From: JAJFJD01 sp965228695
GTDB lineage: Bacteria > Pseudomonadota > Alphaproteobacteria > UBA8366
Length of the DNA stretch: 64,000 nt
Direction of reading: 5' to 3'
Assembly: GCA_965228695.1 (NCBI GenBank)
Contig: CBDDIB010000002.1
Location: 3,472,001 to 3,536,000 of the forward strand
Below, piece by piece: positions 1-8,463 of the stretch (position 1 is the stretch's first letter; every line of letters begins with the position of its first letter). The notes under the pieces are model-generated. The model made no database searches. It saw nothing but the letters and a program-made list of their open reading frames with translations, and was not told the DNA's origin. The translations under genes and the position numbers were made by a program.

Positions 1-245
1 TGCCGGTATTCCGCGTAAGGATCGCCGGCCACGACCGCATCGATGACCCTTGGCGCCTTGTACCCAAGTTCGAGGAATCGCATCGCGGTGTCGCCGAGGC
101 GGGGGTCGGCAATGGCCATGATCGATACCGCGCCCACCCTGGGCCGGATAAACGGGACCCGCACGCCAACGGCTAGGGCATTCGTTGCGGTGGCAATGCC
201 TAGGCGTCCGGATTCCTTGCATCGTCCCATGATCGTAAAGGTCAT
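1..245 (-). CDS. DUF1028 family protein, N-terminal part (runs off left edge)
   Basis: About 81 N-terminal residues are visible; the rest lies outside the window. The protein opens MTFTIMGRCKESGRLGIATA and continues with a P-F-I-R-P-x-V-G-A-V segment. This is the start expected of the DUF1028 family, putative Ntn-hydrolase-like proteins with no firmly assigned substrate. The ATG at 243-245 has a purine-rich GAGAGGAAA just upstream, which fixes the start. Family assignment is from motif memory; function is unknown. Confidence 0.8.
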   Translation of the reverse strand, partial: MTFTIMGRCKESGRLGIATATNALAVGVRVPFIRPRVGAVSIMAIADPRLGDTAMRFLELGYKAPRVIDAVVAGDPYAEYR

Positions 246-377
246 TTTCCTCTCCCTCGGTAGCCAGGTGAATGCCGGTAATTCGGCGGAAGGGAATTGT
301 GCGCGCGACGATGCCGTGCACGCAAATTAGCAACCAAATTACAGAAATCCGGGTGGCCTGGCCGGCGGGCCGTCCGA

Positions 378-611
378 TTAGGACTCGCTCATTTCGTCGT
401 GTGAGTTTGCGGACGGGGAATTCATTGACTCGGTATTGCCGAACATTCGCACCGCCATTTCATAGATCGCGATCGCAGATGCGACGAAAATCAGAATCAA
501 GACCCAAGGCGCGATAGCGATATCAAGATTATGGGTCATCAGGGCGATACAGGACGTGATAAACACGCCAATCGCAATTGCGCCGTACAAGGGCCTTCGC
601 TGCAGGTTCAC
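378..611 (-). CDS. Small two-helix membrane protein, unknown function
   Basis: This 77-residue protein starts at GTG (609-611) with GAGGGCG upstream. Two hydrophobic stretches (about residues 9-24 and 32-52) predict two membrane helices, followed by a short hydrophilic Ser/Asn/Glu-rich tail. No family is recognised. The hydrophobic layout and plausible start support a real gene; no neighbour indicates a role. Confidence 0.55.
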   Translation of the reverse strand: MNLQRRPLYGAIAIGVFITSCIALMTHNLDIAIAPWVLILIFVASAIAIYEMAVRMFGNTESMNSPSANSHDEMSES

Positions 612-1026
612 GACGCGCCCTCATCTCCCAGACGTGTACCAGCTTACCCTGAGGATTTTATCGAACGATCGGCAAGCATGCCACTAGATTACTCAAAAGC
701 GGTATTTCAACCCCTTCGATAAATCAAGCCGTATCGGGCATTGAAGTTGATTCGATTCCTATCCTGCTGATGCATTGCGATATTCCAACTGCAGTGCCGT
801 AGGTGACAGAGATGCGCGACCAACGCCGCGCCGGAGCTCCTGCACCGAATTTGGCGACTCGCCGCGATTGGAGAGGGCATGCGGATCTGTCCAAATACCA
901 GTCGCCGGCAGCAGTCCCGGGCTCGAAAGGCCGACCCCTGAAGAGCTATCGACCCGTTCCGCGCCGCATGGTTCCCTGGTCGTATCGCGCCAGAAAGAGC
1001 GCCAATCCGCGGGATAGAGCAAATCA
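612..1026. other. Intergenic region, no gene seen
   Basis: This 415-base stretch lies between the divergent small membrane protein and the zinc-ribbon gene. Reading frames across it have no recognisable domain or convincing ribosome binding site. It probably carries promoters for both flanking genes, but I could not assign clear -35/-10 boxes. Confidence 0.4.
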
Positions 1027-1266
1027 ATGAAACCGGACCACGAGATCGACATCGAGGGTATCAACTTCGACTGCGGCTGCCCTAAATGCGGCCATGAGAC
1101 CGGCAAAACCGCGGCTTATATCCGCCAATATTCCGAGTATGTCTGTCAGGAATGCGAGACGATTGTTCCGATCGTCGACCGGCGCGAAATCCTCCAAGCG
1201 ATCGCCGTCGGCGAGAAGGTCATCGAACTCGCAAAGACAATTCGGGACCCCAAATCCGCCGCCTGA
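1027..1266 (+). CDS. Small zinc-ribbon protein
   Basis: This 79-residue protein has two cysteine knuckles about 20-25 residues apart: C-G-C-P-K-C near residues 17-22 and C-Q-E-C near 41-44. That is the layout of a zinc ribbon. The C-terminal half is a charged, probably helical segment. A strong Rho-independent terminator follows at 1397-1428. Such ribbons bind nucleic acid or protein partners; nothing here fixes the target. The start is ATG with only a weak upstream purine run. Confidence 0.65.
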   Translation: MKPDHEIDIEGINFDCGCPKCGHETGKTAAYIRQYSEYVCQECETIVPIVDRREILQAIAVGEKVIELAKTIRDPKSAA

Positions 1267-1396
1267 TCCGTAGTGCAGGCTTGCGAGCTTTCGGCAGTTA
1301 AAAGGCGGGACGTCAATTTTGGCGGCGTTAACCATGTATTCATTCCTATCCCCTATCATGCGAGCATTACATGACGCACTAAATTCGACCTAAATA

Positions 1397-1428
1397 AGCC
1401 CCGCATCTCTCCCTGCGGGGCTTTTTTT
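1397..1428 (+). terminator. Rho-independent terminator after zinc-ribbon gene
   Basis: An 8-bp perfect stem, AGCCCCGC (1397-1404) with GCGGGGCT (1415-1422), has a 10-base loop and is followed by a run of seven T. It lies 130 bases beyond the zinc-ribbon stop and ends that transcript. Confidence 0.9.
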
Positions 1429-1561
1429 GTTATTTTTCAATAAATTGCACGAATGTCCCCAAGCCTAGTCCCTTCGGACTAGTCCGTCGGCATGCTAGGC
1501 CAAAACCGCATAACCGCTACGCTTTCCTTTCGAGATTTCACTCGGAACAGGAGCGCTTGGC

Positions 1562-1696
1562 ATGTTCAAAAACGCCGTCGAACAATCCGATACCGCCGAT
1601 TGGGACGCCGCCCAGTCCAGCGAAATGCTGATCGGCACGGTCGTCCTCGTCGCGTGCTTCGCCGTCGTTTGCCTATTCATGATCGCCGCCCTCTAG
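1562..1696 (+). CDS. 44-residue single-pass membrane protein (short ORF)
   Basis: ATG at 1562 opens a 44-codon frame ending in TAG at 1694-1696. AGGAGCG sits eight bases upstream. The N-terminal half (MFKNAVEQSDTADWDAAQ) is hydrophilic and acidic. The C-terminal half is one uninterrupted hydrophobic helix, MLIGTVVLVACFAVVCLF, followed by MIAAL. It resembles bacterial small membrane proteins that modulate larger partners, but I recognise no family. It is distinct from the longer overlapping frame on the same strand, which has no domain. Confidence 0.6.
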   Translation: MFKNAVEQSDTADWDAAQSSEMLIGTVVLVACFAVVCLFMIAAL

Positions 1697-1716
1697 CGGC
1701 CGGCCCGGCCCGTACT

Positions 1717-1752
1717 GACGCGCCGGGTATTTCCGACGCGCTGGGTATTTCC
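1717..1752. repeat. Tandem 18-bp direct repeat
   Basis: Two adjacent copies of GACGCGCCGGGTATTTCC (1717-1734 and 1735-1752) differ at one position (C versus T). They sit between the short membrane protein stop and the doxX stop. Confidence 0.75.
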
Positions 1753-1812
1753 CCCGCTTGCGGAAAGCGGCCCCCGCGGCAGACGGCAAAACGCCTATCG
1801 CGGGGACGTCCC

Positions 1813-2262
1813 TCACGCCGCCGGGCTCGGACGCTTGAAGATCGCGGCGACGACCGGTTCCCGATCCGTTACCGCATAAGCGCCGCCGCCGAGCAATGCT
1901 TGAACCGCGGCGGTCAGCGTCAGAAACATCGGATACTCCCAACCGCCGCCTTCGGCCGAGAACACCCAGCCATTTCCGGAATGCGCCCAGGTCGCGCCGA
2001 GAAGGACCGGAATGAGCAGTGCTGCGACCGTCCGGGTCTGAAAGCCGAGGATCAACGCCAGTCCGCCGGCCGTTTCGGCGGCGAAGACGAGATAGGCGGT
2101 TTCCGGAGGCAATCCCAAAGAGCCGAAATACTGCGCGGTACCGGGCAGGGTAAAGACGAACAGCTTGAGATAGACGCTGTGCGCGAGAAACATCACACCG
2201 AGTGAAAGGCGGAGGAGCAGGGCCGCATACGGGGCCGTGCGGGTATCGATTGTCGTGTTCAT
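1813..2262 (-). CDS. DoxX family membrane protein
   Basis: The protein has about 149 residues from ATG at 2260-2262, which has GAGGAGAA directly upstream. It has four hydrophobic helices with family hallmarks: L-R-L-S-L-G-V-M-F-L-A-H-S in helix 1 and E-T-A-G-G-L-A-L-I-L-G-F in the middle. DoxX proteins are inner-membrane proteins linked to quinone or thiol redox, but this branch has no fixed substrate. A LysR gene is transcribed divergently from 2426, so LysR control of doxX from the shared 163-bp region is the natural inference. An upstream in-frame extension to 2355 was rejected for lack of a ribosome binding site. Confidence 0.88.
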   Translation of the reverse strand: MNTTIDTRTAPYAALLLRLSLGVMFLAHSVYLKLFVFTLPGTAQYFGSLGLPPETAYLVFAAETAGGLALILGFQTRTVAALLIPVLLGATWAHSGNGWVFSAEGGGWEYPMFLTLTAAVQALLGGGAYAVTDREPVVAAIFKRPSPAA

Positions 2263-2425
2263 TGGATTTCTCCTCGGACCGTTTGGTTGGTTGCAATTGT
2301 TTGTTGAGGAGAAAGATATCTGTTTTTTCTCGCCTATGAATTCACCAAAATACAATATTTAATTTGCAAATATGCACAACTTGATCATACGGTGTTGCCA
2401 TTGGGATCGATAGGACATTCGAATT

Positions 2426-3316
2426 ATGGACTGGGATGATTTGAGGATTTTCCTCGCGGTTGCGCGGGAAGGATCCTTGTCCGGCGCGGCCCGGACGCTT
2501 GGCGTCAATCACTCAACCGTTTTCCGCCGGATCAGAGGATTCGAAGACCGGATCGGCGTGCGCCTGTTCGACCGAATGCCATCAGGCTACGCGTTGACTG
2601 TCGCCGGCAGCGAAATGCAGGAAACAGCCGAACGGGTCGAGCGGGAGGTCGAAGCGCTTGACCGCCAGATCGCGGGGCAAGATCTTCGACTGAGCGGCGA
2701 CATCGTCGTCACGACCACCGATACCATGGCCTGCCAATTTCTCGGACCGCATTTGAAAGCGTTCTGCGATGCGTTTCCGGGCATCAATGTCGACCTCGTG
2801 CTCGACAGCCAGTTCTACAATCTGTCTAAGCGGCAAGCGGACATCGCCATCCGGCCGACACTTTCGCCGCCGGAAACGCTCGTGGGGCGGCGCCTTTGCG
2901 CGGTGGCGTTTGCCTGTTACGCCGCGACGTCCTATCTCGCCACCGTCAATCCGGGCGCTGATTTGGAGACGCATCGCTGGCTCGCCCTAGACGAAAGTCT
3001 GGCGCATCTCGCGGCGGTCAAATGGCAGCGCGGGATCGAGGGGGCGGAGACCGTTCAGGTCCGGTCCAACAACCTGCTCGGGCTGCTGGGCGCGGCCAAG
3101 GCGGGATTGGGGGTCGCCACGCTGCCCTGCTTCATGGGTGATCCGGAGCCTGAATTGGAGCGGATCACCGCGCCGGATCCGGAGATCGCCTCGGCATTAT
3201 GGTTGCTGACCCATCAAGACTTGCGGACCACCGCGCGCGTGCGCGCTTTCCTGGACTTCATGGCACGATCCCTGGCGTCCGACATAGATCTGCTGGAAGG
3301 CACGCGCGGCGGTTAG
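2426..3316 (+). CDS. LysR family transcriptional regulator
   Basis: The 296-residue protein is the usual LysR length. A winged helix-turn-helix occupies residues 2-62 (LRIFLAVAREGSLSGAARTL, then N-H-S-T-V-F-R-R-I). A periplasmic-binding-protein-like effector domain runs from about residue 88 to 290. It is divergent from doxX, the standard arrangement for a LysR regulator and its target. Its stop overlaps the convergent ribH stop by four bases (TTAG). The effector is unknown. Confidence 0.92.
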   Translation: MDWDDLRIFLAVAREGSLSGAARTLGVNHSTVFRRIRGFEDRIGVRLFDRMPSGYALTVAGSEMQETAERVEREVEALDRQIAGQDLRLSGDIVVTTTDTMACQFLGPHLKAFCDAFPGINVDLVLDSQFYNLSKRQADIAIRPTLSPPETLVGRRLCAVAFACYAATSYLATVNPGADLETHRWLALDESLAHLAAVKWQRGIEGAETVQVRSNNLLGLLGAAKAGLGVATLPCFMGDPEPELERITAPDPEIASALWLLTHQDLRTTARVRAFLDFMARSLASDIDLLEGTRGG

Positions 3317-3822
3317 CCCATAGCGGCGATCCGCGCTTGATTCTCCAACGTTAGCGCGCAGGCGCGGGCCGCTTCGGCGCCCTTCACCTTGAAATGCTCG
3401 ATGAAGAACTGCGCGTGCTCGCCATGCTCGTGAAAGTGATGCGGCGTCAGAACGACCGAGAGAATCGGAACCTCTGTTTCCAGTTGAACCTGCATCATGC
3501 CGTCGATGACGGATTTGGCGACGAAGTCATGACGATAGATGCCTCCGTCCACCACCAGTCCCGCTGCGACGATGACCGAGTAGCGGCCGGTCTTCGCGAG
3601 CTGTTTGGCTTGAAGCGGGATTTCCAGGCTGCCGGGAACGTCGACGGTGTCCACGGCAAGCGTTCCGACGCCCAGTTCCTCGAGAGTTTCGATGAAGGAA
3701 ACGCAGGCTTGATCGACGATTTCCTTGTGCCAACAGGCGCGGATAATAGCGATCCGGTGCGCCCCGCCGGATGGCGGCGCGGCGCGGTCGTTGGTGTTGT
3801 CGGTCGTGAGTATCTGATTCAT
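3313..3822 (-). CDS. ribH: 6,7-dimethyl-8-ribityllumazine synthase, RibH2 type
   Basis: This enzyme condenses 5-amino-6-ribitylaminouracil with 3,4-dihydroxy-2-butanone 4-phosphate, the penultimate step of riboflavin synthesis. The 169-residue chain carries the substrate-binding V-P-G-S-L-E-I-P segment and the catalytic-histidine region G-L-V-V-D-G-G-I-Y-R-H-D-F-V. The latter is the form found in RibH2-type enzymes such as Brucella RibH2 rather than G-x-V-I-R-G-x-T-x-H. It stands alone, without ribB/ribD/ribE beside it. An FMN riboswitch lies directly upstream on the same strand, so expression should respond to FMN. Confidence 0.93.
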   Translation of the reverse strand: MNQILTTDNTNDRAAPPSGGAHRIAIIRACWHKEIVDQACVSFIETLEELGVGTLAVDTVDVPGSLEIPLQAKQLAKTGRYSVIVAAGLVVDGGIYRHDFVAKSVIDGMMQVQLETEVPILSVVLTPHHFHEHGEHAQFFIEHFKVKGAEAARACALTLENQARIAAMG

Positions 3823-3907
3823 GGTTTTTCCCTAAATATCGAGACCAGAATCAGGGCGTGAAGGACGCGGTGGTCGGCGGCATTCGGGCCGCAAAGCCGA
3901 TACTGTC

Positions 3908-4055
3908 CCATTCTCTTCCATCCGGACTTTAACCGTCGGCTTCGGAATCTCACCGAATCTGCTGACCTCGACAATCGAACCGCCGAGCGCTCGCGGGCTG
4001 ATGCGCCGGAACGCAATCACCGCCGGTGGGGAATTCCACCCCGCCCCGAGAACGT
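3908..4055 (-). promoter_or_regulatory. FMN riboswitch (RFN element) upstream of ribH
   Basis: Read on the minus strand, the segment contains the conserved RFN blocks in order: TTCTCGGGGCGGGGTGGAAT, TCCCCACCGGCGGT, CAGCCCGCGAGCG, GATTCCGAAGCCGACGGT, and AGTCCGGATGGAAGAGAA. The first and last blocks pair (TTCTC/GAGAA) as helix P1. The variable arm between is GC-rich. The aptamer ends about 85 bases before the ribH ATG. The spacer shows no terminator with a T run, so translational control or a non-obvious expression platform is inferred. Confidence 0.95.
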
Positions 4056-4172
4056 GCACGGCCGGTCGTCTGAAACCGTCCGTCCACGCAATATAGGGCG
4101 TCGGCAAGGTGCAGGCAAAATCGTATGATGACGGCTGGCGCAACAACCAATTGGATCCGCGGCGGCGGGCGC

Positions 4173-5558
4173 ATGACGTTGGATCGGGAGGCTCTCGAGG
4201 ACATTTACAATCGCGTGCCGATCTGTTTTCAGAACGGCGCGCTGAGTGCATACGGCCTGTACACGCGGCTCACACGGTACAACAAGACATTCTTTCGGCA
4301 GCTCGACACACTCCGCGGTCGGGATGCGTGGAGCCCGGAGCAGACGGCGGCGCATCGCGACGATCGCGTCCGCCGTTTCATCCGGCATTGCGCGGATACC
4401 GTTCCGTACTATCGCGATCTGTACCGGGATTTGAAAGTCGATCCTCGGGACATCACGGGGCTTGATGCGCTGGCGCAGTTACCCACTCTCGACCGGTCGA
4501 CGGTCCGGGACCGGTGGCGGGAATTCTTATCGGAGGCATTTCCGGCCTCCGCCCGACAGGTGAAGTTCACGAGCGGAACGACCGGTGCCGGGCTTCGGTA
4601 TGTTTCGACGCTCGCCTCGACCCGCGAACAGTGGGCGATCTGGTGGCGCTTCCGCTATGCCCATGGCATCGAATTCGGCACCGAGTGCGCCATGTTCCGC
4701 AGCGCCCTGCTGGTGCCGTTGGACCGCGCCGAGCCGCCGTTCTGGCGGCGCAACCACGCGACGAACGAGACATTCTTCAGCGGGAACCACATGAGTCCCC
4801 GCTATCTGCCCTTTTACGTGGAGGAAATGAACCGACGCCAAATACCGTGGATCTATGGATTTGGATCGACGGTGACGACACTCGCATCCTTCATTCTCGA
4901 GACCGGGCACCGTCTCGATTATCCCGTTCGTTGGGTCACCTTGGGGTCCGAACAGGTCTATCCCCATCAAATCGAGAAGATCGAGGCCGCATTCGGTGTT
5001 CGGCCGCTACAGATCTATGGCATGACCGAAGCCGTTGCCAACATTTCCGAAGCCCCGGACGGCAACTTATACGTGGACGAGGATTTCGCCGCCGCCGAAT
5101 TCCTGCCGACAGACGACGCAGGCGTTTGCGAGGTCGTCGGTACCAATTTGAGCAATCCGATCTTCCCGCTCGTGCGGTATCGCGTCGGCGACCTTGCCGC
5201 GCCGGCCGGCGGCCGGGGCGCCAATGGCCGGCGGATCGTATCCCGGCTCGAAGGCCGTAGCGACGACTACGTCATCCGGCCCGACGGATCGCGTCTCGGG
5301 CGGCTCGATGTCCTATTTCGCCGTATGGTGAATATCCGCGAGGCGCAGATACTTCAGCAGCGTACTGGAGAGGTTCGCCTCCGGGTGGCGAGAGGAAAGG
5401 CCTACACGGCGGCCGACGAAACGGCTCTGCTGTCGGTTGCGCGCAAGCACATCGGCGGCGACATGAAAATCTCGGTGGATTATGTCGATGCCATCGAACG
5501 AACGCCGTCCGGAAAACTCCTGCATGTCCGGTCGGAAATGGCGGGCGGGCAGCTCTAG
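4173..5558 (+). CDS. CapK/PaaK-like adenylate-forming ligase family protein
   Basis: The protein has 461 residues from the ATG at 4173; an upstream ATG at 4125 would give 477 and neither has a strong ribosome binding site. The adenylation P-loop V-K-F-T-S-G-T-T-G is present. Later come G-S-E-Q-V-Y, I-Y-G-M-T-E and a C-terminal R-T-P-S-G-K-L catalytic-lysine loop. The family includes phenylacetate-CoA ligase and CapK-type proteins of polysaccharide loci, so the acid substrate is not predictable. It is divergent from the ribH riboswitch. Its stop overlaps the HpaI-like gene stop by four bases (CTAG). Confidence 0.8.
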   Translation: MTLDREALEDIYNRVPICFQNGALSAYGLYTRLTRYNKTFFRQLDTLRGRDAWSPEQTAAHRDDRVRRFIRHCADTVPYYRDLYRDLKVDPRDITGLDALAQLPTLDRSTVRDRWREFLSEAFPASARQVKFTSGTTGAGLRYVSTLASTREQWAIWWRFRYAHGIEFGTECAMFRSALLVPLDRAEPPFWRRNHATNETFFSGNHMSPRYLPFYVEEMNRRQIPWIYGFGSTVTTLASFILETGHRLDYPVRWVTLGSEQVYPHQIEKIEAAFGVRPLQIYGMTEAVANISEAPDGNLYVDEDFAAAEFLPTDDAGVCEVVGTNLSNPIFPLVRYRVGDLAAPAGGRGANGRRIVSRLEGRSDDYVIRPDGSRLGRLDVLFRRMVNIREAQILQQRTGEVRLRVARGKAYTAADETALLSVARKHIGGDMKISVDYVDAIERTPSGKLLHVRSEMAGGQL

Positions 5559-6241
5559 CGCCGTTCGGCCTCGTCGGCGAAAATCTCCGCGCCATATCGC
5601 AAGAAGCCGTTCACATGCTCGTAGAAAAATGTGACGCCGAGCGACGCATAGCGCTGAACATTGTCCCGATCGACCATGATGCCCGGGTTCCGGCCGCCCG
5701 CCCGGATTCGGGCGATCGACTCGTCCATGACGTCTTGCATCGGCTGGCATCGGTAGTCGCCGCCATGCCCGAGGCTCTTGGACAGGTCGACCGGACCGAT
5801 GAAGTAAGCGTCGATCCCCGCCAAGGCGAGGAGCGCATCCAGATTATCCAACGCCTCGCTGCTTTCGATCTGAATGATGAGAACCTTATCGCCATGATCG
5901 TCGGGATAGCAGTATTTCACGGCGTCGATCATGCGCTGCGCCTGGTCCGGCGTATCGATCCGGGGCACCACGATGCCGTCCACTTTGCGGAACAAGGTCC
6001 GCTCGACGAGCCACGGCTCCGGCTGATAGATCCGGACCAGGGAGGTTAGGCCGGTCAGACGGGCAGCCCGCGCCATGTCTTCGACGGCGAGGAAATCGGG
6101 CGCCCCTTGCTCGCAATCGATGAAGACGGCGTGCACGGGCAGGGCGCCCAGCACCTCGACCAGGCTCGGCGACACGTGATCGACATTCACCACGGTCACC
6201 GGCTTGCCGGCCGCGAGACGCTGTTTCAAGGGATTGCTCAT
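5555..6241 (-). CDS. HpcH/HpaI family aldolase
   Basis: The 228-residue protein fits class II pyruvate aldolases of the HpcH/HpaI type (2-keto-3-deoxy acid or 2,4-dihydroxyacid aldolases, also citrate-lyase beta relatives). Visible features are F-I-D-C-E-Q-G near residue 40, metal-ligand region I-Q-I-E-S-S-E-A-L, and I-G-P-V-D-L-S near residue 145. The start (ATG 6239-6241) has AAGGA upstream. It lies 17 bases downstream of the FAH gene, so the two form an operon that could hydrolyse and then cleave a ring-fission or diketo-acid product. Substrate unknown. Confidence 0.87.
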   Translation of the reverse strand: MSNPLKQRLAAGKPVTVVNVDHVSPSLVEVLGALPVHAVFIDCEQGAPDFLAVEDMARAARLTGLTSLVRIYQPEPWLVERTLFRKVDGIVVPRIDTPDQAQRMIDAVKYCYPDDHGDKVLIIQIESSEALDNLDALLALAGIDAYFIGPVDLSKSLGHGGDYRCQPMQDVMDESIARIRAGGRNPGIMVDRDNVQRYASLGVTFFYEHVNGFLRYGAEIFADEAERR

Positions 6242-6258
6242 GATCCTTGGTCGGTCCG

Positions 6259-7107
6259 CTACTCGTCGATGATCGGATTCCGCAATACGCCGATCTGCGA
6301 CACTTCGACTTCGATCGTATCACCGGCCTTCATCCAAACTGGCGGCGTGCGGTACGCGCCCACGCCGCTGGTCGTACCGGTGGAAATGACATCGCCCGGC
6401 ACCAGTTCGGTGAAGGTACTGATGTATTCCACGAGCGTCGGCACGTCGAAGATCAGGTCGTCCAGCGTGCCTTGCTGCATGACTTCGCCGTTTAGACGCG
6501 TTTGAATGCTCAGGACGCTTGGATCGGGGATTTCATCGGTGGTGACGAGCCAGGGACCGAACCCGCCCGTGCCGACGAAATTCTTGCCCGGGAGATACTG
6601 CGTCGTATGGCGTTGCCATTCCCGGATACTGCCGTCGTTGTAGCAGGAGTATCCCGCGACATAATCATAGGCATCCGCCTTCTTCACGTGGCGTCCCGTC
6701 TTGCCGACGATGAACGCGAACTCGCCTTCGAAATCGAACGTTTCCGACACCATCGGCCGAACCATCGGCTGGGCATGGCCGACTTGGGTATTGCTATAGC
6801 GGGGAAACAGGCTCGGAAACTCGGGCAACTTGTTGCCGCCTTCCGCTGCGTGCGAGGCGTAGTTGAGCCCGACACAGATGATCTTTTCCGGATCGGGGAT
6901 CAGCGGCAGAAGGGTGACATCGTCGAGCGCGGCGTCGGCGGCCCGGCCTTCAGCATGGGCCCGCGCGGCGCCCAGCGCATCATTTGCCAAGATCTGCCGA
7001 AGCGTGTTGCCCTTAACGCCGTCGGCGCGCCCGACGTTGATCACGCCGTCGCCATCCACGACACCGACTGTATCGCCCTGGTTATCGCGGTAACTGATGA
7101 GTTTCAT
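6259..7107 (-). CDS. Fumarylacetoacetate hydrolase family protein
   Basis: This 282-residue protein has a short N-terminal domain followed by the FAH fold. The metal/active-site segments are D-F-E-G-E-F-A-F-I-V-G-K (about residues 128-139) and P-G-D-V-I-S-T-G-T-T-S-G-V-G near the C terminus. Family members hydrolyse acylpyruvates or decarboxylate/isomerise ring-cleavage products such as fumarylpyruvate. GGAGGA precedes the ATG. It is the first gene of a two-gene operon with the HpaI-like aldolase. Confidence 0.92.
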   Translation of the reverse strand: MKLISYRDNQGDTVGVVDGDGVINVGRADGVKGNTLRQILANDALGAARAHAEGRAADAALDDVTLLPLIPDPEKIICVGLNYASHAAEGGNKLPEFPSLFPRYSNTQVGHAQPMVRPMVSETFDFEGEFAFIVGKTGRHVKKADAYDYVAGYSCYNDGSIREWQRHTTQYLPGKNFVGTGGFGPWLVTTDEIPDPSVLSIQTRLNGEVMQQGTLDDLIFDVPTLVEYISTFTELVPGDVISTGTTSGVGAYRTPPVWMKAGDTIEVEVSQIGVLRNPIIDE

Positions 7108-7321
7108 GAATTCGTCCTCCCTGTGCTCCGCATGATGCCCGAGGACGACCGGACAGGCAAAGCCTGCGCCGCGCGCGGCGGAAACAATTGAAACAATTCG
7201 ATCCGAATCCAGAAATTGGCGGGAAACAGCCTGCGGATAACGTGCCCGTCATTAGCGTGGCGCGACGGCAGCTTTGCCCGGACCGTCCTTGCCTTAATCT
7301 TTGTTTCTTGGAGATTCAGAT

Positions 7322-8404
7322 ATGTGTAATGCGATTGTCCCGGCGGAGGATACGCTGTCGGAGCGAATATTTCATTCGGCCATTCAGTCCCTCGAACTCT
7401 TCGGCATTTATCTCGGTAAGCGGCTTGGTCTTTACACGGTCCTGGAGAAGAAAGGTGCGATGACGCCCGGCGATCTGGCGCGGGCCGCCGGACTTCACGA
7501 GCGATATGCCCGTGAATGGCTTGAACAGCAAGCCGTGGCCGGTTTCCTGGTCGTCGAGCACGAGCATGCGGATGCAATGATGCGCCGCTACGTTTTACCC
7601 ACGGAACATGCGGGCGTTCTGGCCAAGGACGACGATCCGGCGCACGTGGCCCCCTTCGCGCAAATGATCGTCGGGATCGCCGCGGCATTGCCGGATGTCG
7701 TCGACGCGTATCGCACCGGCAACGGCGTTGCCTACGAGCGCTACGGCGTCGATTTTCGGCAGGGCCAGGGCGGAATCAATCGCCCGGCGTTCCGCCAGGA
7801 TCTGGTCGACGACTGGATGCCGGCTATTCCCGATCTTCATGACTATCTCGACCGCACCGACGGTGCCCGCATCGCAGATGTCGGATGCGGAGAAGGCTGG
7901 TCCACGATCGCCCTCGATAATGCTTATCCCAATGCGACGGTCATCGGTTACGACCTGGACAAGGCATCCATCGAGGCGGCGGCCGGCCATGCGGCATCCG
8001 TTGGATCCAATGCGGTGTTCCATCAACGCGACGCCGCCGATATGGCCGCGGATGGACCGTTCGATCTCATCCTGATCCTCGAAAGCCTGCACGACATGTC
8101 GCAGCCGACGAAGGCGCTGTCCGCGCTGCGGTCTGCGTTGACGCCGCATGGGTCGATCGTAGTCGTCGACGAGCGGGTCGCCGAGACATTCACGGCTCCC
8201 GGCGACGATGTGGAGCGCATGATGTACGGCTGGAGCGTTTCGCACTGTTTGCCGGTCGCGATGTCTGATTCACCGTCGGAAGCGATCGGCACGGCCATTC
8301 GCCCGGAGACGGTTCGGAATTGCGCGGTAAATGCCGGGTTCACCAATGTCGAGTTCCTGCCGATCGACAACGAATTGTTCCGTTTCTATCGGCTGCGGGC
8401 CTAG
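7322..8404 (+). CDS. Class I SAM-dependent methyltransferase with winged-helix N-terminus
   Basis: The 360-residue protein begins at ATG 7322 with GGAG ten bases upstream. Residues about 15-75 form a winged-helix dimerisation domain (L-G-L-Y-T-V-L, G-L-H-E-R-Y-A-R-E-W-L). The SAM-binding motif I-A-D-V-G-C-G-E-G-W-S follows near residue 185, then a V-I-G-Y-D-L-D acidic loop. The arrangement recalls O-methyltransferases and the Rv2258c/rrf2-wing type; the acceptor is unknown. A 10-bp stem terminator follows at 8416-8449. Confidence 0.85.
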   Translation: MCNAIVPAEDTLSERIFHSAIQSLELFGIYLGKRLGLYTVLEKKGAMTPGDLARAAGLHERYAREWLEQQAVAGFLVVEHEHADAMMRRYVLPTEHAGVLAKDDDPAHVAPFAQMIVGIAAALPDVVDAYRTGNGVAYERYGVDFRQGQGGINRPAFRQDLVDDWMPAIPDLHDYLDRTDGARIADVGCGEGWSTIALDNAYPNATVIGYDLDKASIEAAAGHAASVGSNAVFHQRDAADMAADGPFDLILILESLHDMSQPTKALSALRSALTPHGSIVVVDERVAETFTAPGDDVERMMYGWSVSHCLPVAMSDSPSEAIGTAIRPETVRNCAVNAGFTNVEFLPIDNELFRFYRLRA

Positions 8405-8415
8405 CGCAAATACCA

Positions 8416-8449
8416 AATCGCCCCGGTCCGGCCTGGGATCGGGGCGATT
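8416..8449 (+). terminator. Stem-loop terminator after methyltransferase gene
   Basis: A perfect 10-bp inverted repeat, AATCGCCCCG (8416-8425) with CGGGGCGATT (8440-8449), starts 12 bases after the methyltransferase stop. The T run is short, so termination is likely but not certain. Confidence 0.7.
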
Positions 8450-8463
8450 AATTCCAGTGACCG

